From positions 456,414 through 520,413 of the forward strand of contig JAKOUY010000011.1 of NCBI GenBank assembly GCA_029782355.1: DNA of 64,000 bases, in the 5' to 3' direction. Source of the stretch: Actinomycetes bacterium. Lineage in GTDB: Bacteria; Actinomycetota; Acidimicrobiia; Acidimicrobiales; Ilumatobacteraceae. Under the pieces are notes generated by a model that did not search any database, was not told the origin of the DNA, and saw only the letters and a list, made by a program, of their open reading frames with translations. Of this stretch, positions 1 through 8,916 are shown piece by piece; positions within the stretch are counted from its first letter, which is position 1; each line of letters opens with the position of its first letter. The position numbers were made by a program, and so were the translations under genes.

Positions 1-181
<181 letters not shown>

Positions 182-185
<4 letters not shown>

Positions 186-1141
186 GCGCGGACCCGGTTC
201 TGCCGCGGGTCGAACGCGTCGCGCAACCCATCGCCGACGAAGTTCACCGTCAGCGAGATGATGCACAGGATGACCACCGGCCACCAGAACAGGTACGGCT
301 TGGTGGCCGCTTCGCCCTTGCCGCGTTCGATCAAGAAGCCGAGCGAGGTGTCCGGCTGCTTGACGCCGAGACCGATGAACGACAGGGCCGCTTCGGCGAG
401 CACCGCTCCACCCACGGCGAGGGTGGCGCTGACGATGATCGGCCCCAGCGCGTTGGGCAGGATCTGGCGGAAGATGATCCGCATCGGCTTGGCCCCCACG
501 GCGCGCGCCGCCTCGACGAACTCCTTCTCGCGCAGCGACAGGAACTCGCCGCGGATGATGCGCGCCAACCCCATCCAACTGAACCCGGCCAGGAAGAGGG
601 CCAGCCACAGCCAGTTGGAGCCCTTGACGTTGCGCTGCAGGCAGGCCACGGCCACCTGGAACGGGATGATCAACATCAGGTCGACGAACCGCATCGAGAT
701 GGTGTCGATCCACTTGCCGAAGTAGCCGGAGATCGCTCCGATGACCACGCCCAGCACGGTCGAGACGACCACCACCACCAGGGCGATGCGGATCGAGTAC
801 TGCAGGCCACGCATCACCAGCGCAAGCTGGTCGTACCCGGTCCGGCTGATGCCGAAGGGGTGCTCCCAGGTCGGGGACAGCCAGTTCGGCCCGCTACCGG
901 CCGGCTTGCGCAACGTCTGGTCGAACTTGTACTTCCACAACGGCGGGCCGATGATCGAGGCGATCACCAGGAGCACGAAGAGGAACAGCGAGATCATCGC
1001 CAGCCGGTGATGGACGAATCGACGGACGATCGTCTTCCACTGGCTGCGCGCCTCGACGGTGAACTCACGGTCCGGGCCCGGCCCGGGCATCGGCGTCGTC
1101 GACTCCTCGACGACGGCCTGGCGGGTGATGATCTCAGCCAA
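182..1141 (-). CDS. Peptide ABC transporter permease, OppC/DppC type
   Basis: Inner-membrane permease of an oligopeptide/dipeptide importer, 319 residues, usual for the family. A cytosolic N-terminal tail of about 50 residues leads to a first transmembrane segment ([17 protein letters not shown]), and a multi-helix core follows. The EAA loop that docks on the ATPase is visible as [20 protein letters not shown] around residues 207-226. It overlaps the OppB-like gene by 8 bp at its 5' end and the ATPase gene by 4 bp at its 3' end, so the three are one operon. Substrate class is inferred from family only. Confidence 0.93.
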
Positions 1142-2144
1142 GACGGATCCTCGGGTCCAGGACTGCGTAGAGCAAGTCGGCGATGATGTTGAACACGATC
1201 ACGCAGGTGGCGGTGATCATCAGCCAGCACAGCAGGATGTTCGGGTCGATCTTGTTGATCGAGTCGATCAACAAGCGCCCCATCCCCCTCCACTCGAAGA
1301 TCGTCTCGGTGATGATCGCCCCACCGATGATCGCCCCGAAGTCGAGCGCCATGATCGTGGTGACCGGGATCAGCGAGTTGCGGAAGGCGTGGCGCATGAT
1401 CACCCGCCGCTCGGTGATGCCCTTGGCCCGGGCGGTGCGGGTGTAATCGGAGCTGAGGGTCTCCAGCATCGACGCCCGCTGGAACCGGCTGTAGCCGGCG
1501 TAGGTGATCAGCAGCAGGGCCAGCGTCGGCAGGAGGGCGTGGGTGGCGAAGTCGTACAGGCCGGCACGCAACCCACAGGCGCCCGGATTGTTGGGGGTGC
1601 ACTTCGAGGGGAAGGTCCGGTCGCCCTGCACCTTGATCAGGGGGTTCTTCGTTCGTCCCAACCACTCGTTGACGCGCAGAGCGCCGATGTAGCGGAGGAA
1701 CGCGGCGACGGCCACGATGGGCATGGAGAACAAGAAGAAGGAGATCCCGGTCGCCGCGTAGTCGAACCAGGAATATTGTCGAACCGCGGAGATCACCCCG
1801 ATCGTCACGCCGATGAGCACGGCGATGATCTGGGCGAGCAGCACCAGGCGAAGGGTGACGAACAGGGCTCGCTTGACCTGTGGCCACACCGGCCGATCCT
1901 TGTTGTCCTTGCCGAAGTCACCATGGACGGCCTTGCTGACCCACCGCCAGTAGCGCACGGTCACCGGCTGGTCCAACCCGAGCTTGTGCTCCTGCAGGGC
2001 GATCTGCCCCTTCGGGATGCGTGGGTTGGTGCGCATGTCCTCCAGCGGGTCGCCGGTGTTGACCACCAGCACGAACACGAGGATCGAGGCCACCACGAGC
2101 AGCGGGATGGCGATGAGTAGTCGTCGGAGTGCGAATCGAAGCAC
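1134..2144 (-). CDS. Peptide ABC transporter permease, OppB/DppB type
   Basis: Second permease subunit of the peptide importer, 336 residues. The N-terminal helix LLIAIPLLVVASILVFVLVV and the early VVNTGDP turn are classic for OppB/DppB. The EAA loop DYTRTARAKGITERRVIMRH sits near residues 235-254. The start is GTG at 2144, chosen because it follows a good GGGGGAG ribosome site. A very stable hairpin (2168-2195) separates it from the substrate-binding protein gene, which would let the binding protein be made in excess over the permeases, as is common in ABC import operons. Confidence 0.93.
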   Translation of the reverse strand: MLRFALRRLLIAIPLLVVASILVFVLVVNTGDPLEDMRTNPRIPKGQIALQEHKLGLDQPVTVRYWRWVSKAVHGDFGKDNKDRPVWPQVKRALFVTLRLVLLAQIIAVLIGVTIGVISAVRQYSWFDYAATGISFFLFSMPIVAVAAFLRYIGALRVNEWLGRTKNPLIKVQGDRTFPSKCTPNNPGACGLRAGLYDFATHALLPTLALLLITYAGYSRFQRASMLETLSSDYTRTARAKGITERRVIMRHAFRNSLIPVTTIMALDFGAIIGGAIITETIFEWRGMGRLLIDSINKIDPNILLCWLMITATCVIVFNIIADLLYAVLDPRIRLG

Positions 2145-2167
2145 GAGAACTCCCCCAGGTACGGGTC

Positions 2168-2195
2168 GCCCCGGCGGACCGAAGTCCGCCGGGGC
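2168..2195 (-). promoter_or_regulatory. Intra-operon C(UUCG)G hairpin between binding protein and permease genes
   Basis: A perfect 12-bp inverted repeat (GCCCCGGCGGAC / GTCCGCCGGGGC) encloses a 4-nt loop that reads UUCG on the transcribed minus strand, closed by a C-G pair. This is the extra-stable UUCG tetraloop class. No U-tract follows on the minus strand, so it is more likely an mRNA 3'-end stabiliser or partial attenuator for the upstream binding-protein gene than a full terminator. Confidence 0.75.
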
Positions 2196-2242
2196 AACGA
2201 GTTGACGTCAGACGCCGGCTCGAGACCGGCGATCTCGACGGA

Positions 2243-4120
2243 TCAGCTGTAGGTCCAGACGTTGGAGTTCCAGGTCAGACCGAGCGGCCCGTTGAACACC
2301 GGACCCTGCAGGTTCGACACCCAGGCGGGCATCTCCGGCAGCTGGAACAGCGGGACGGTGAACATGTCGTCCATGATCTGCTTGTCGATCGCCTGCATCT
2401 GGGTGATGCGGCTGGCCTCGTCCAGGTTGGTGTTGGCCTGGGCGTACATGTCGGCGATCTTCGGGTTGTCGTAGGCGAAGTAGTTCGCCCCGCCACCGGC
2501 CGAGTACAGGCTGGTCGAGCTGGACAGCAGCGGGTTCCCGACCCAGGCGAACAGCGCCACGTCGAAGTCGCCCTTGGGCAGACGCTCGGCGTTGAACTTC
2601 TTGTCGCTGTCCTCGCTGATGTCGAAGCCGGCCTGCTTGCAGCTGGCGATGATGTTCTGGGTGGTGTCCGAACGACGCTGGATGCCCTTGTGGCTGATGC
2701 GGAAGGCCAGCTTCTTGCCGTCCTTCTCCATCACGCCGTCGGCGCCGGCCTTCCAGCCGCCCGCCTCGAGCGTCGCCTTGGCCGCCGCCACGTCGAACTG
2801 CGTGGTGAAGTCGTCCTGGTAGCCGTTCTGCACCGGCATGAAGATGACGCTGTTCAGCGGCTTGCTGTCCGGGTAGATCGGGGCCACCAGCTTGTCGATG
2901 ATGTCCTGACGATCCACGCACTGGGCGAAGGCCTTGCGCACGGCAGCGTCCTGGAACAGCGGGTTCTTGGCGTTGAGGTCGAGGTGCTCGAACGTCAGGC
3001 CGGCAGCCGGAGCAAAGGTCACGCCCTGGGCCCCACGCAGCTGGTCGGCCACGCCGGGATCAGCCTGCGGCTGGATGGCCTGCAGCTCGTTGTTCTGCAG
3101 GGCGGTGGCCTGCGCCGTGGCGTCGTTGACCGTCTTGAGCGTCAGCGTGTTGATGTTGGCGGCCTTGCCCCAGAACTTGTCGTTCTTGACGAGCACGATG
3201 CCCTGGCCCTCGGTGTACTGCTGGATCTTGTACCAGGCGCCGGAGAGCGCCTCGTCCGGGTTCCAGCCCTTCAGGCCGTTGTTCCACACCTCGGCGATCT
3301 TCTTCAGATCATCGGACTCGGTGGTCGGGTCGACCTTGGTCATGTCGGCCACGCCGGACATCTTCTCGACGACGTGCGCCGGGATCATCCCGCCGAACAG
3401 GCCCTTCCAGTCGGCGAAGGCCGGATCGAAGGTCACCTTGACGTCGGTCGGGTTGCTGCAGTCGACGGACTTGATCTGCTCGTAGCCGGTGCTGCTGGCG
3501 ATGTCGAACAGCGGCAACTTCTCGGGCAGCGGGTTGCCGCTCTCGTCGGTCTTGCCAGGGGCGAAGTCCGGGTTGGCGATCTCCACCTTGCCGATCTGGG
3601 CCAGCCACAGCAGGTAGAAGTCGTTGCAGTCCAGCGGAGCACCATCGGACCACACCGCGGCCGGGTTCAGCTTGTACTCGATGACCTGCGGGGCGGTCGA
3701 CAGCACGTTGGCCTCGGTGACGAAGTCGGTCCACAGATCGAAGCCGAGCTTGTCGTTCAGGATGAACGGCCCGGGCTGCAACATGTTGTTGACGACGGTG
3801 TTGGCGAAGCTGTTGTTGGACCCGTTGGAGTTGTTGTACTGGGTGCCCTCTTCCTCCTGGGCGTAGGTCACCTGGTCGTTGCCCGTGCTGGGCGGCAGGG
3901 TCTCACCGGAGCCAGCAGCCGTGCCGGCCGTGGTGCCCGCCGGCGCAGCGGTGCCCGCCGGGGCGGACGTGCCGGCGGTGGTGCCCGCCGTGGCAGCGGT
4001 GGTGCCGCCACTGGTGGGTGGGGTCGTGGCCGAAGCCGTTCCGGTGAAGGCTGCGGTGCCTGCCGCGAGGGCAAGGCCCGTAGCAAGTGCGGCGACCTTG
4101 CCGCGCTTGGTGGTCCTCAC
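2243..4120 (-). CDS. Peptide ABC transporter substrate-binding protein (SBP_bac_5 family)
   Basis: Extracytoplasmic solute-binding protein that captures peptides or related ligands for the importer encoded downstream. The 625-residue product starts with GTG at 4120, preceded by AGGAGG. It has a clear signal peptide (MRTTKRGK, then a hydrophobic Ala/Gly stretch ending near TASA), a Thr/Gly/Pro-rich linker of roughly 50 residues, and then the family-5 fold. Typical features include a V-x-F-x-L-like region rewritten as IEYKLNPAAVWSDGAPL and a C-terminal LPEMPAWVSNL segment. No lipobox cysteine is seen, so it may be a secreted or Sec/Tat-anchored form rather than a lipoprotein. It is first in the operon. 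Confidence 0.9.
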   Translation of the reverse strand: MRTTKRGKVAALATGLALAAGTAAFTGTASATTPPTSGGTTAATAGTTAGTSAPAGTAAPAGTTAGTAAGSGETLPPSTGNDQVTYAQEEEGTQYNNSNGSNNSFANTVVNNMLQPGPFILNDKLGFDLWTDFVTEANVLSTAPQVIEYKLNPAAVWSDGAPLDCNDFYLLWLAQIGKVEIANPDFAPGKTDESGNPLPEKLPLFDIASSTGYEQIKSVDCSNPTDVKVTFDPAFADWKGLFGGMIPAHVVEKMSGVADMTKVDPTTESDDLKKIAEVWNNGLKGWNPDEALSGAWYKIQQYTEGQGIVLVKNDKFWGKAANINTLTLKTVNDATAQATALQNNELQAIQPQADPGVADQLRGAQGVTFAPAAGLTFEHLDLNAKNPLFQDAAVRKAFAQCVDRQDIIDKLVAPIYPDSKPLNSVIFMPVQNGYQDDFTTQFDVAAAKATLEAGGWKAGADGVMEKDGKKLAFRISHKGIQRRSDTTQNIIASCKQAGFDISEDSDKKFNAERLPKGDFDVALFAWVGNPLLSSSTSLYSAGGGANYFAYDNPKIADMYAQANTNLDEASRITQMQAIDKQIMDDMFTVPLFQLPEMPAWVSNLQGPVFNGPLGLTWNSNVWTYS

Positions 4121-4323
4121 GTGGATGTTCCTCCTAATGATTGACGGAGGGAGGTGTCGTGGCGTTCCGGAGAACCGCCGATCGGCTCACGTCGTCCTCC
4201 CCGATCGACATGAGTATGAGCCCGAGGTTACCACTCCCCGCGGTGCGAGGGAGCATCTCGTTCCAGACAATCTGTCAACCCGGCACGGACGTTCCGGCTG
4301 GGTGACGGCTGCGGCGAAGTGCC
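4121..4323. other. Intergenic region upstream of the peptide importer operon
   Basis: This 203-bp gap separates the stop of tpiA from the start of the importer operon, both on the minus strand. It contains the AGGAGG ribosome site (4129-4134) of the binding-protein gene. A TTGACA hexamer on the minus strand (4273-4278) could be a -35 box, but no good -10 is seen at the right spacing. No coding gene is supported here, and no clear terminator hairpin for tpiA was found. Confidence 0.5.
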
Positions 4324-5112
4324 TCAGCGACCGAGCCGGACGATCTTGGCGAACTCGTCCGGGTCGAGGCTGGCACCGCCCACCAGGGCGCCGTCGATGT
4401 CCGGCTGGTCGATCAGCTCGGCGATGTTGCCCGACTTGACGCTGCCGCCGTACTGGATGCGCACCCCGGCTGCGGTCGATGCCCCGTAGAGCTCGGCCAC
4501 ACAGGCGCGGATGGCCGCACACATCTCCTGAGCGTCCGCCGACGTGGCCGTCCGGCCGGTGCCGATGGCCCAGATCGGCTCGTAGGCGATCACCATCGCC
4601 GCCACCTGCTCGGCGGTCACCCCGGCCAACCCGGCGCGGATCTGTCCGAGGACCTTGCCCTCCGTCCGGCCGGACTCGCGCTCGTCCAGCGTCTCGCCAC
4701 AGCACAGGATCGGCGTCATCGCGTGGGCGATGATCGCCCGGACCTTGCGGTTGACCATCTCGTCGGTCTCGCCGAACAGCTCGCGGCGCTCGCTGTGACC
4801 GCAGATGACGTAGTCGACCCCCAGCTTCTCGAGGAACGCCGGGGACACCTCGCCGGTGAACGCACCCTTGTCCTCCCAGTGGCAGTGCTGGGCGCCGAGG
4901 GCGTAGCCGAGCTTGTCGGACTCCAGCACCGTCTGCACGCTGCGGATGTCGGTGAACGGCGGGTGCAGGCTGACATCGACATCGGCCAGCTCGTCCTTGC
5001 CGATCAGGTAGGCGAACTTCTGGACGAACTGGATCGCCTCGAAGTGGTTCTGGTGCATCTTCCAGTTGCCGCTGAGCAACGGACGACGCGACGCGGTGGA
5101 TGGGTCAGGCAT
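4324..5112 (-). CDS. tpiA: Triosephosphate isomerase
   Basis: Glycolytic TIM-barrel enzyme that interconverts dihydroxyacetone phosphate and glyceraldehyde 3-phosphate. The 262-residue product is of usual length. Catalytic motifs are all visible: the substrate-binding lysine in GNWKMH (Lys18), the electrophilic histidine in ICGHSERR, and the base glutamate in AYEPIWAIGTG, followed by the phosphate-binding QYGGSV. The start ATG at 5112 overlaps the end of pgk by 8 bp, which fixes translational coupling in the gap-pgk-tpiA operon. A secG gene, often next after tpiA in actinobacteria, is absent here. Confidence 0.97.
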   Translation of the reverse strand: MPDPSTASRRPLLSGNWKMHQNHFEAIQFVQKFAYLIGKDELADVDVSLHPPFTDIRSVQTVLESDKLGYALGAQHCHWEDKGAFTGEVSPAFLEKLGVDYVICGHSERRELFGETDEMVNRKVRAIIAHAMTPILCCGETLDERESGRTEGKVLGQIRAGLAGVTAEQVAAMVIAYEPIWAIGTGRTATSADAQEMCAAIRACVAELYGASTAAGVRIQYGGSVKSGNIAELIDQPDIDGALVGGASLDPDEFAKIVRLGR

Positions 5113-6208
5113 TCGGCGCACCTCGCAGCGCTTCCAGGCCGGGCAGGTCGCCCAGCTCCAACAACTCCAGCGAGGCCCCGCCGCCGGTGGAGACGTGGTC
5201 GACCTCGTCGGCCAGGCCGAACTGGGCCAGGGCCGCGGCCGAGTCTCCGCCGCCCACGACCGTGAAGGCCTTGGTGTCGGCCATCGCCTGGGCCACGGTG
5301 CGCGTTCCCGCCTCGAAGCGCGGGTCCTCGAACATGCCCATCGGACCGTTCCAGAACACGGTTCGGGCGTCCATGACGACGTCGCTGAACGCCGCCGCGG
5401 TCCCCGGACCGATGTCGAACCCCTTGGCCCCGTCGGGCAGGTTGCGCCCGAACGTGGCGAAGCTCCCAGCCGCGTCCACACCGACGAGGTCCTCGGGCAG
5501 GTGGATGGTCTTGCCGCTGGCCAGCAGCCGCCGACAGGTATCGACCTGCTCGGGCTCCCACAGGCTGTCCCCGATGGAGTGCCCCTGGGCGGCGAGGAAC
5601 GTGAAGCACATCGCCCCACCGATGACCAGGCTGTCGACCACGTTCAGCAGGGCTTCGACGACGCCGAGCTTGTCGCTGATCTTGGCCCCGCCGAGCACGG
5701 CGACGAACGGCCGCTTCGGGTCGTTGCGCAGTCCGAGGAGCACCTCGACCTCGCGCTGCAGCAGCAGCCCCATGGCCGACGGCAGCGTCTTCGGGGGCCC
5801 GACGATGGACGCATGGGCCCGATGGGCGGCCCCGAAGGCGTCGTCGACGTAGGCGTCGACGCCCTCGACGAGCTGGGCCACGAACGCCGGATCGTTGCCC
5901 TCCTCCCCCGCGTGGTAGCGCAGGTTCTCCAGCAGCTCGACGCCCGGCGCCAGCTCGGCCAACCGAGCGCGGACCGGCTCCATCGAGTACTTCGGGTTCG
6001 GCTGGCCCTTGGGCCGGCCGAGGTGACTGGCACACACGACCTGGGCACCGCGCTGGGTCAGCCACTCGATGGTGGGCAGCGCAGCGCGGATGCGGAAGTC
6101 GTCGGTGATCCGCCCGTCCTCCAGCGGCACGTTGAAGTCCGTGCGCACCAGGACGCGCTTGCCGGCGACGTCTCCCAGATCGGCGAGCGTGGGGATGTGT
6201 CCGCTCAC
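5105..6208 (-). CDS. pgk: Phosphoglycerate kinase
   Basis: Glycolytic enzyme that transfers phosphate from 1,3-bisphosphoglycerate to ADP. The signature VLVRTDFNVPLEDG is at residues 19-32, the substrate-binding SHLGRPKG follows, and the nucleotide loop appears as FTVVGGGDSAAAL near the C-terminus. At 367 residues it is somewhat shorter than the usual 390-400. The GTG start at 6208 is preceded by AAGGAG. It lies 26 bp downstream of gap and overlaps tpiA. Confidence 0.97.
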   Translation of the reverse strand: MSGHIPTLADLGDVAGKRVLVRTDFNVPLEDGRITDDFRIRAALPTIEWLTQRGAQVVCASHLGRPKGQPNPKYSMEPVRARLAELAPGVELLENLRYHAGEEGNDPAFVAQLVEGVDAYVDDAFGAAHRAHASIVGPPKTLPSAMGLLLQREVEVLLGLRNDPKRPFVAVLGGAKISDKLGVVEALLNVVDSLVIGGAMCFTFLAAQGHSIGDSLWEPEQVDTCRRLLASGKTIHLPEDLVGVDAAGSFATFGRNLPDGAKGFDIGPGTAAAFSDVVMDARTVFWNGPMGMFEDPRFEAGTRTVAQAMADTKAFTVVGGGDSAAALAQFGLADEVDHVSTGGGASLELLELGDLPGLEALRGAPNA

Positions 6209-6234
6209 CGGATCGCTCCTTCGTGGTTGGTGGG

Positions 6235-7317
<1,083 letters not shown>

Positions 7318-8163
7318 TCATCTGCCCAGGTCACGGTGGTGCGTGTTCACCGCCCAGCCCCGCCGGCGCAGCCGCTCGGCCAACTCCTCGACGACCGCCA
7401 CGCTGCGGTGGCGACCGCCCGTGCAGCCGATCGACACCGTCAGGTAGCTCTTGCCCTCCGCCTGGTACGCCGGCAGCAGGTCGGCGACCAGCCGTTCGAA
7501 CTGGTCGAGGAACGACTGGGCCTGGGCCCGCTCGACCACGTAGTCACGCACCGCCGGATCGTGGCCGGTCAGCGGGCGCAGGGACTCGTCCCAGTGTGGG
7601 TTGGGCAGGAAGCGGACGTCCATGACGATGTCGGCATCGAGCGGCACGCCGCGCTTGAACCCGAAGCTCTCCAGCGCCACCTGCATCCGCGCCGCCCCGT
7701 CTCCGTCGAAGGCGGCCAGGAGCTTGAACTTCAACTCGTGGACGTTCAGCGCAGTGGTGTCGATCACCAGGTCCGCTGCCTCCTTCACCGACTCCAGCGA
7801 CGAGCGCTCCAGCTCGATGGCCTCGACCAATCCGGCAGCGTCGCCGTCGAGGGGGTGCTTGCGCCGGCTGGTCTCGTAGCGGCGGACCAGTTCGGGCGTC
7901 GAGGCGTCGAGGAACAGCACCCGGACCCGGTGCCCGGCGGCGCGCAGCACCGCCACCTTCGGCATCACGTCCACCTGCTGGCGCCCGGCCACGAGGGCCA
8001 GCCGGGTGATGTCGCTGCCCGGCTTGGAGGCCAGGTCGACGAAGACCTCCACCAGCGGGGTGGGCAGGTTGTCGATCACGTACCAGCCGAGGTCCTCCAG
8101 CACGTCGGCGGCGCCGGAACGCCCGGCACCGGACAACCCGGTGATCAGGACGACGTCGGCCAC
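7318..8163 (-). CDS. rapZ: RapZ-family nucleotide-binding protein (YvcJ-like)
   Basis: P-loop protein of the RapZ/YvcJ family, 281 residues. The Walker A motif GLSGAGRS lies at residues 9-16 and the conserved C-terminal motif SIGCTGGRHRSVAVVE is present. In Escherichia coli RapZ controls glucosamine-6-phosphate synthase through an sRNA and RNase E; in actinobacteria its role is much less clear. The GTG start at 8163 follows TACCAT by 7 nt, which looks like a leaderless start. Neighbouring uvrC, gap, pgk and tpiA match the conserved actinobacterial neighbourhood. Confidence 0.94.
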   Translation of the reverse strand: MADVVLITGLSGAGRSGAADVLEDLGWYVIDNLPTPLVEVFVDLASKPGSDITRLALVAGRQQVDVMPKVAVLRAAGHRVRVLFLDASTPELVRRYETSRRKHPLDGDAAGLVEAIELERSSLESVKEAADLVIDTTALNVHELKFKLLAAFDGDGAARMQVALESFGFKRGVPLDADIVMDVRFLPNPHWDESLRPLTGHDPAVRDYVVERAQAQSFLDQFERLVADLLPAYQAEGKSYLTVSIGCTGGRHRSVAVVEELAERLRRRGWAVNTHHRDLGR

Positions 8164-8170
8164 GGCACCG

Positions 8171-8176
8171 ATGGTA
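8171..8176 (-). promoter_or_regulatory. Candidate -10 box for a leaderless rapZ transcript
   Basis: TACCAT on the minus strand fits the actinobacterial TANNNT -10 pattern. It ends 7 nt before the rapZ GTG, so transcription would start at or next to the start codon. No ribosome site is seen. Confidence 0.5.
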
Positions 8177-8182
8177 GGCAGA

Positions 8183-8902
8183 TCAGGGCCGCTTGACCGT
8201 CCGCAGATACAGCAGCCGGGGGATGGTCGCCGCCGCCGCGTACTCCTCGGCGCGGGCCAGGAACCCCGGGGGCGGCGCCGGCTCCTCCATCCGGTCCAGG
8301 TACAGCCCGTTGGCCGCCAGCGCGTTCAGATAGCGGCTGAGCGGGCGGTGGATGAACGGGATGAACACTCCCTTCTCGACCTCCTCGATGGTCTCGTCCT
8401 CGACCAGGTACGGCCCGATCCGCCAGTACTGCTCGGGCGGGTCGAGCACTTGGTCGTCGATCCAACCGCTGTTCGGGGTCTGCAGGAGCGGGTGGTTGAG
8501 GAAGAAGCAGAACCGTCCGCCCGGCTGCAGCACCCGGGCGACCTCGGCGATGGCGGCGTCGACCTCGCGGATGTGCTCGAAGACCAGGCAGGCCACCACG
8601 GCGTCGAAGCTGGCCGCGGCGAACGGCAGCGACGCCGCACCGGCGCGGGCGAAGGCCGCCCCGCCACGCTGGGCGGCGACACGGATCTGGTTCCACGTCG
8701 GATCGACGCCGACCACGAGCGGGCACCCGCCCGTCGACACCAGCCGACTGACCTGCCCATCGCCGCAGCCGACGTCGAGCACCCGTCGGGCCCCGGCCAA
8801 CTCGGCGGCGGCCAGCGGCAGGATCTGCTCCTCGTACTCGGCGTCGGCGCCCTCGGTGAAGCCCTCGATCCACCAGTCGGCGTGGGACTCCCACAGATCC
8901 AT
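8183..8902 (-). CDS. SAM-dependent methyltransferase, class I
   Basis: A 239-residue Rossmann-fold methyltransferase. The SAM-binding motif I reads RVLDVGCGDGQVSRL at about residues 40-54, followed by VVGVDPTWNQI and an acidic post-I position. A later ARVLQPGGRFCFFLNHP segment matches motif post-III of the UbiE/BioC type. The substrate is unknown. It sits between uvrC and rapZ, a place where no gene is usually found in actinobacteria. The ATG at 8902 follows TAGGCT by 8 nt, suggesting its own near-leaderless promoter that overlaps the uvrC stop codon. Confidence 0.85.
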   Translation of the reverse strand: MDLWESHADWWIEGFTEGADAEYEEQILPLAAAELAGARRVLDVGCGDGQVSRLVSTGGCPLVVGVDPTWNQIRVAAQRGGAAFARAGAASLPFAAASFDAVVACLVFEHIREVDAAIAEVARVLQPGGRFCFFLNHPLLQTPNSGWIDDQVLDPPEQYWRIGPYLVEDETIEEVEKGVFIPFIHRPLSRYLNALAANGLYLDRMEEPAPPPGFLARAEEYAAAATIPRLLYLRTVKRP

Positions 8903-8910
8903 GGCCGGCG

Positions 8911-8916
8911 AGCCTA
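8911..8916 (-). promoter_or_regulatory. Candidate -10 box for the methyltransferase gene
   Basis: TAGGCT on the minus strand ends 8 nt before the ATG at 8902 and overlaps the stop codon of uvrC. It fits the TANNNT pattern repeated in this window. Confidence 0.4.

Noticed and set aside
2129..4144. Long plus-strand open frame opposite the peptide-binding protein gene
   Set aside because: The minus strand encodes a complete binding protein with signal peptide; the plus reading has no domain or ribosome site.
4273..4278. TTGACA as the -35 box of the peptide importer operon
   Set aside because: At 17-18 bp spacing the -10 position reads TGCTCC or GCTCCC, which is too poor to call a promoter.
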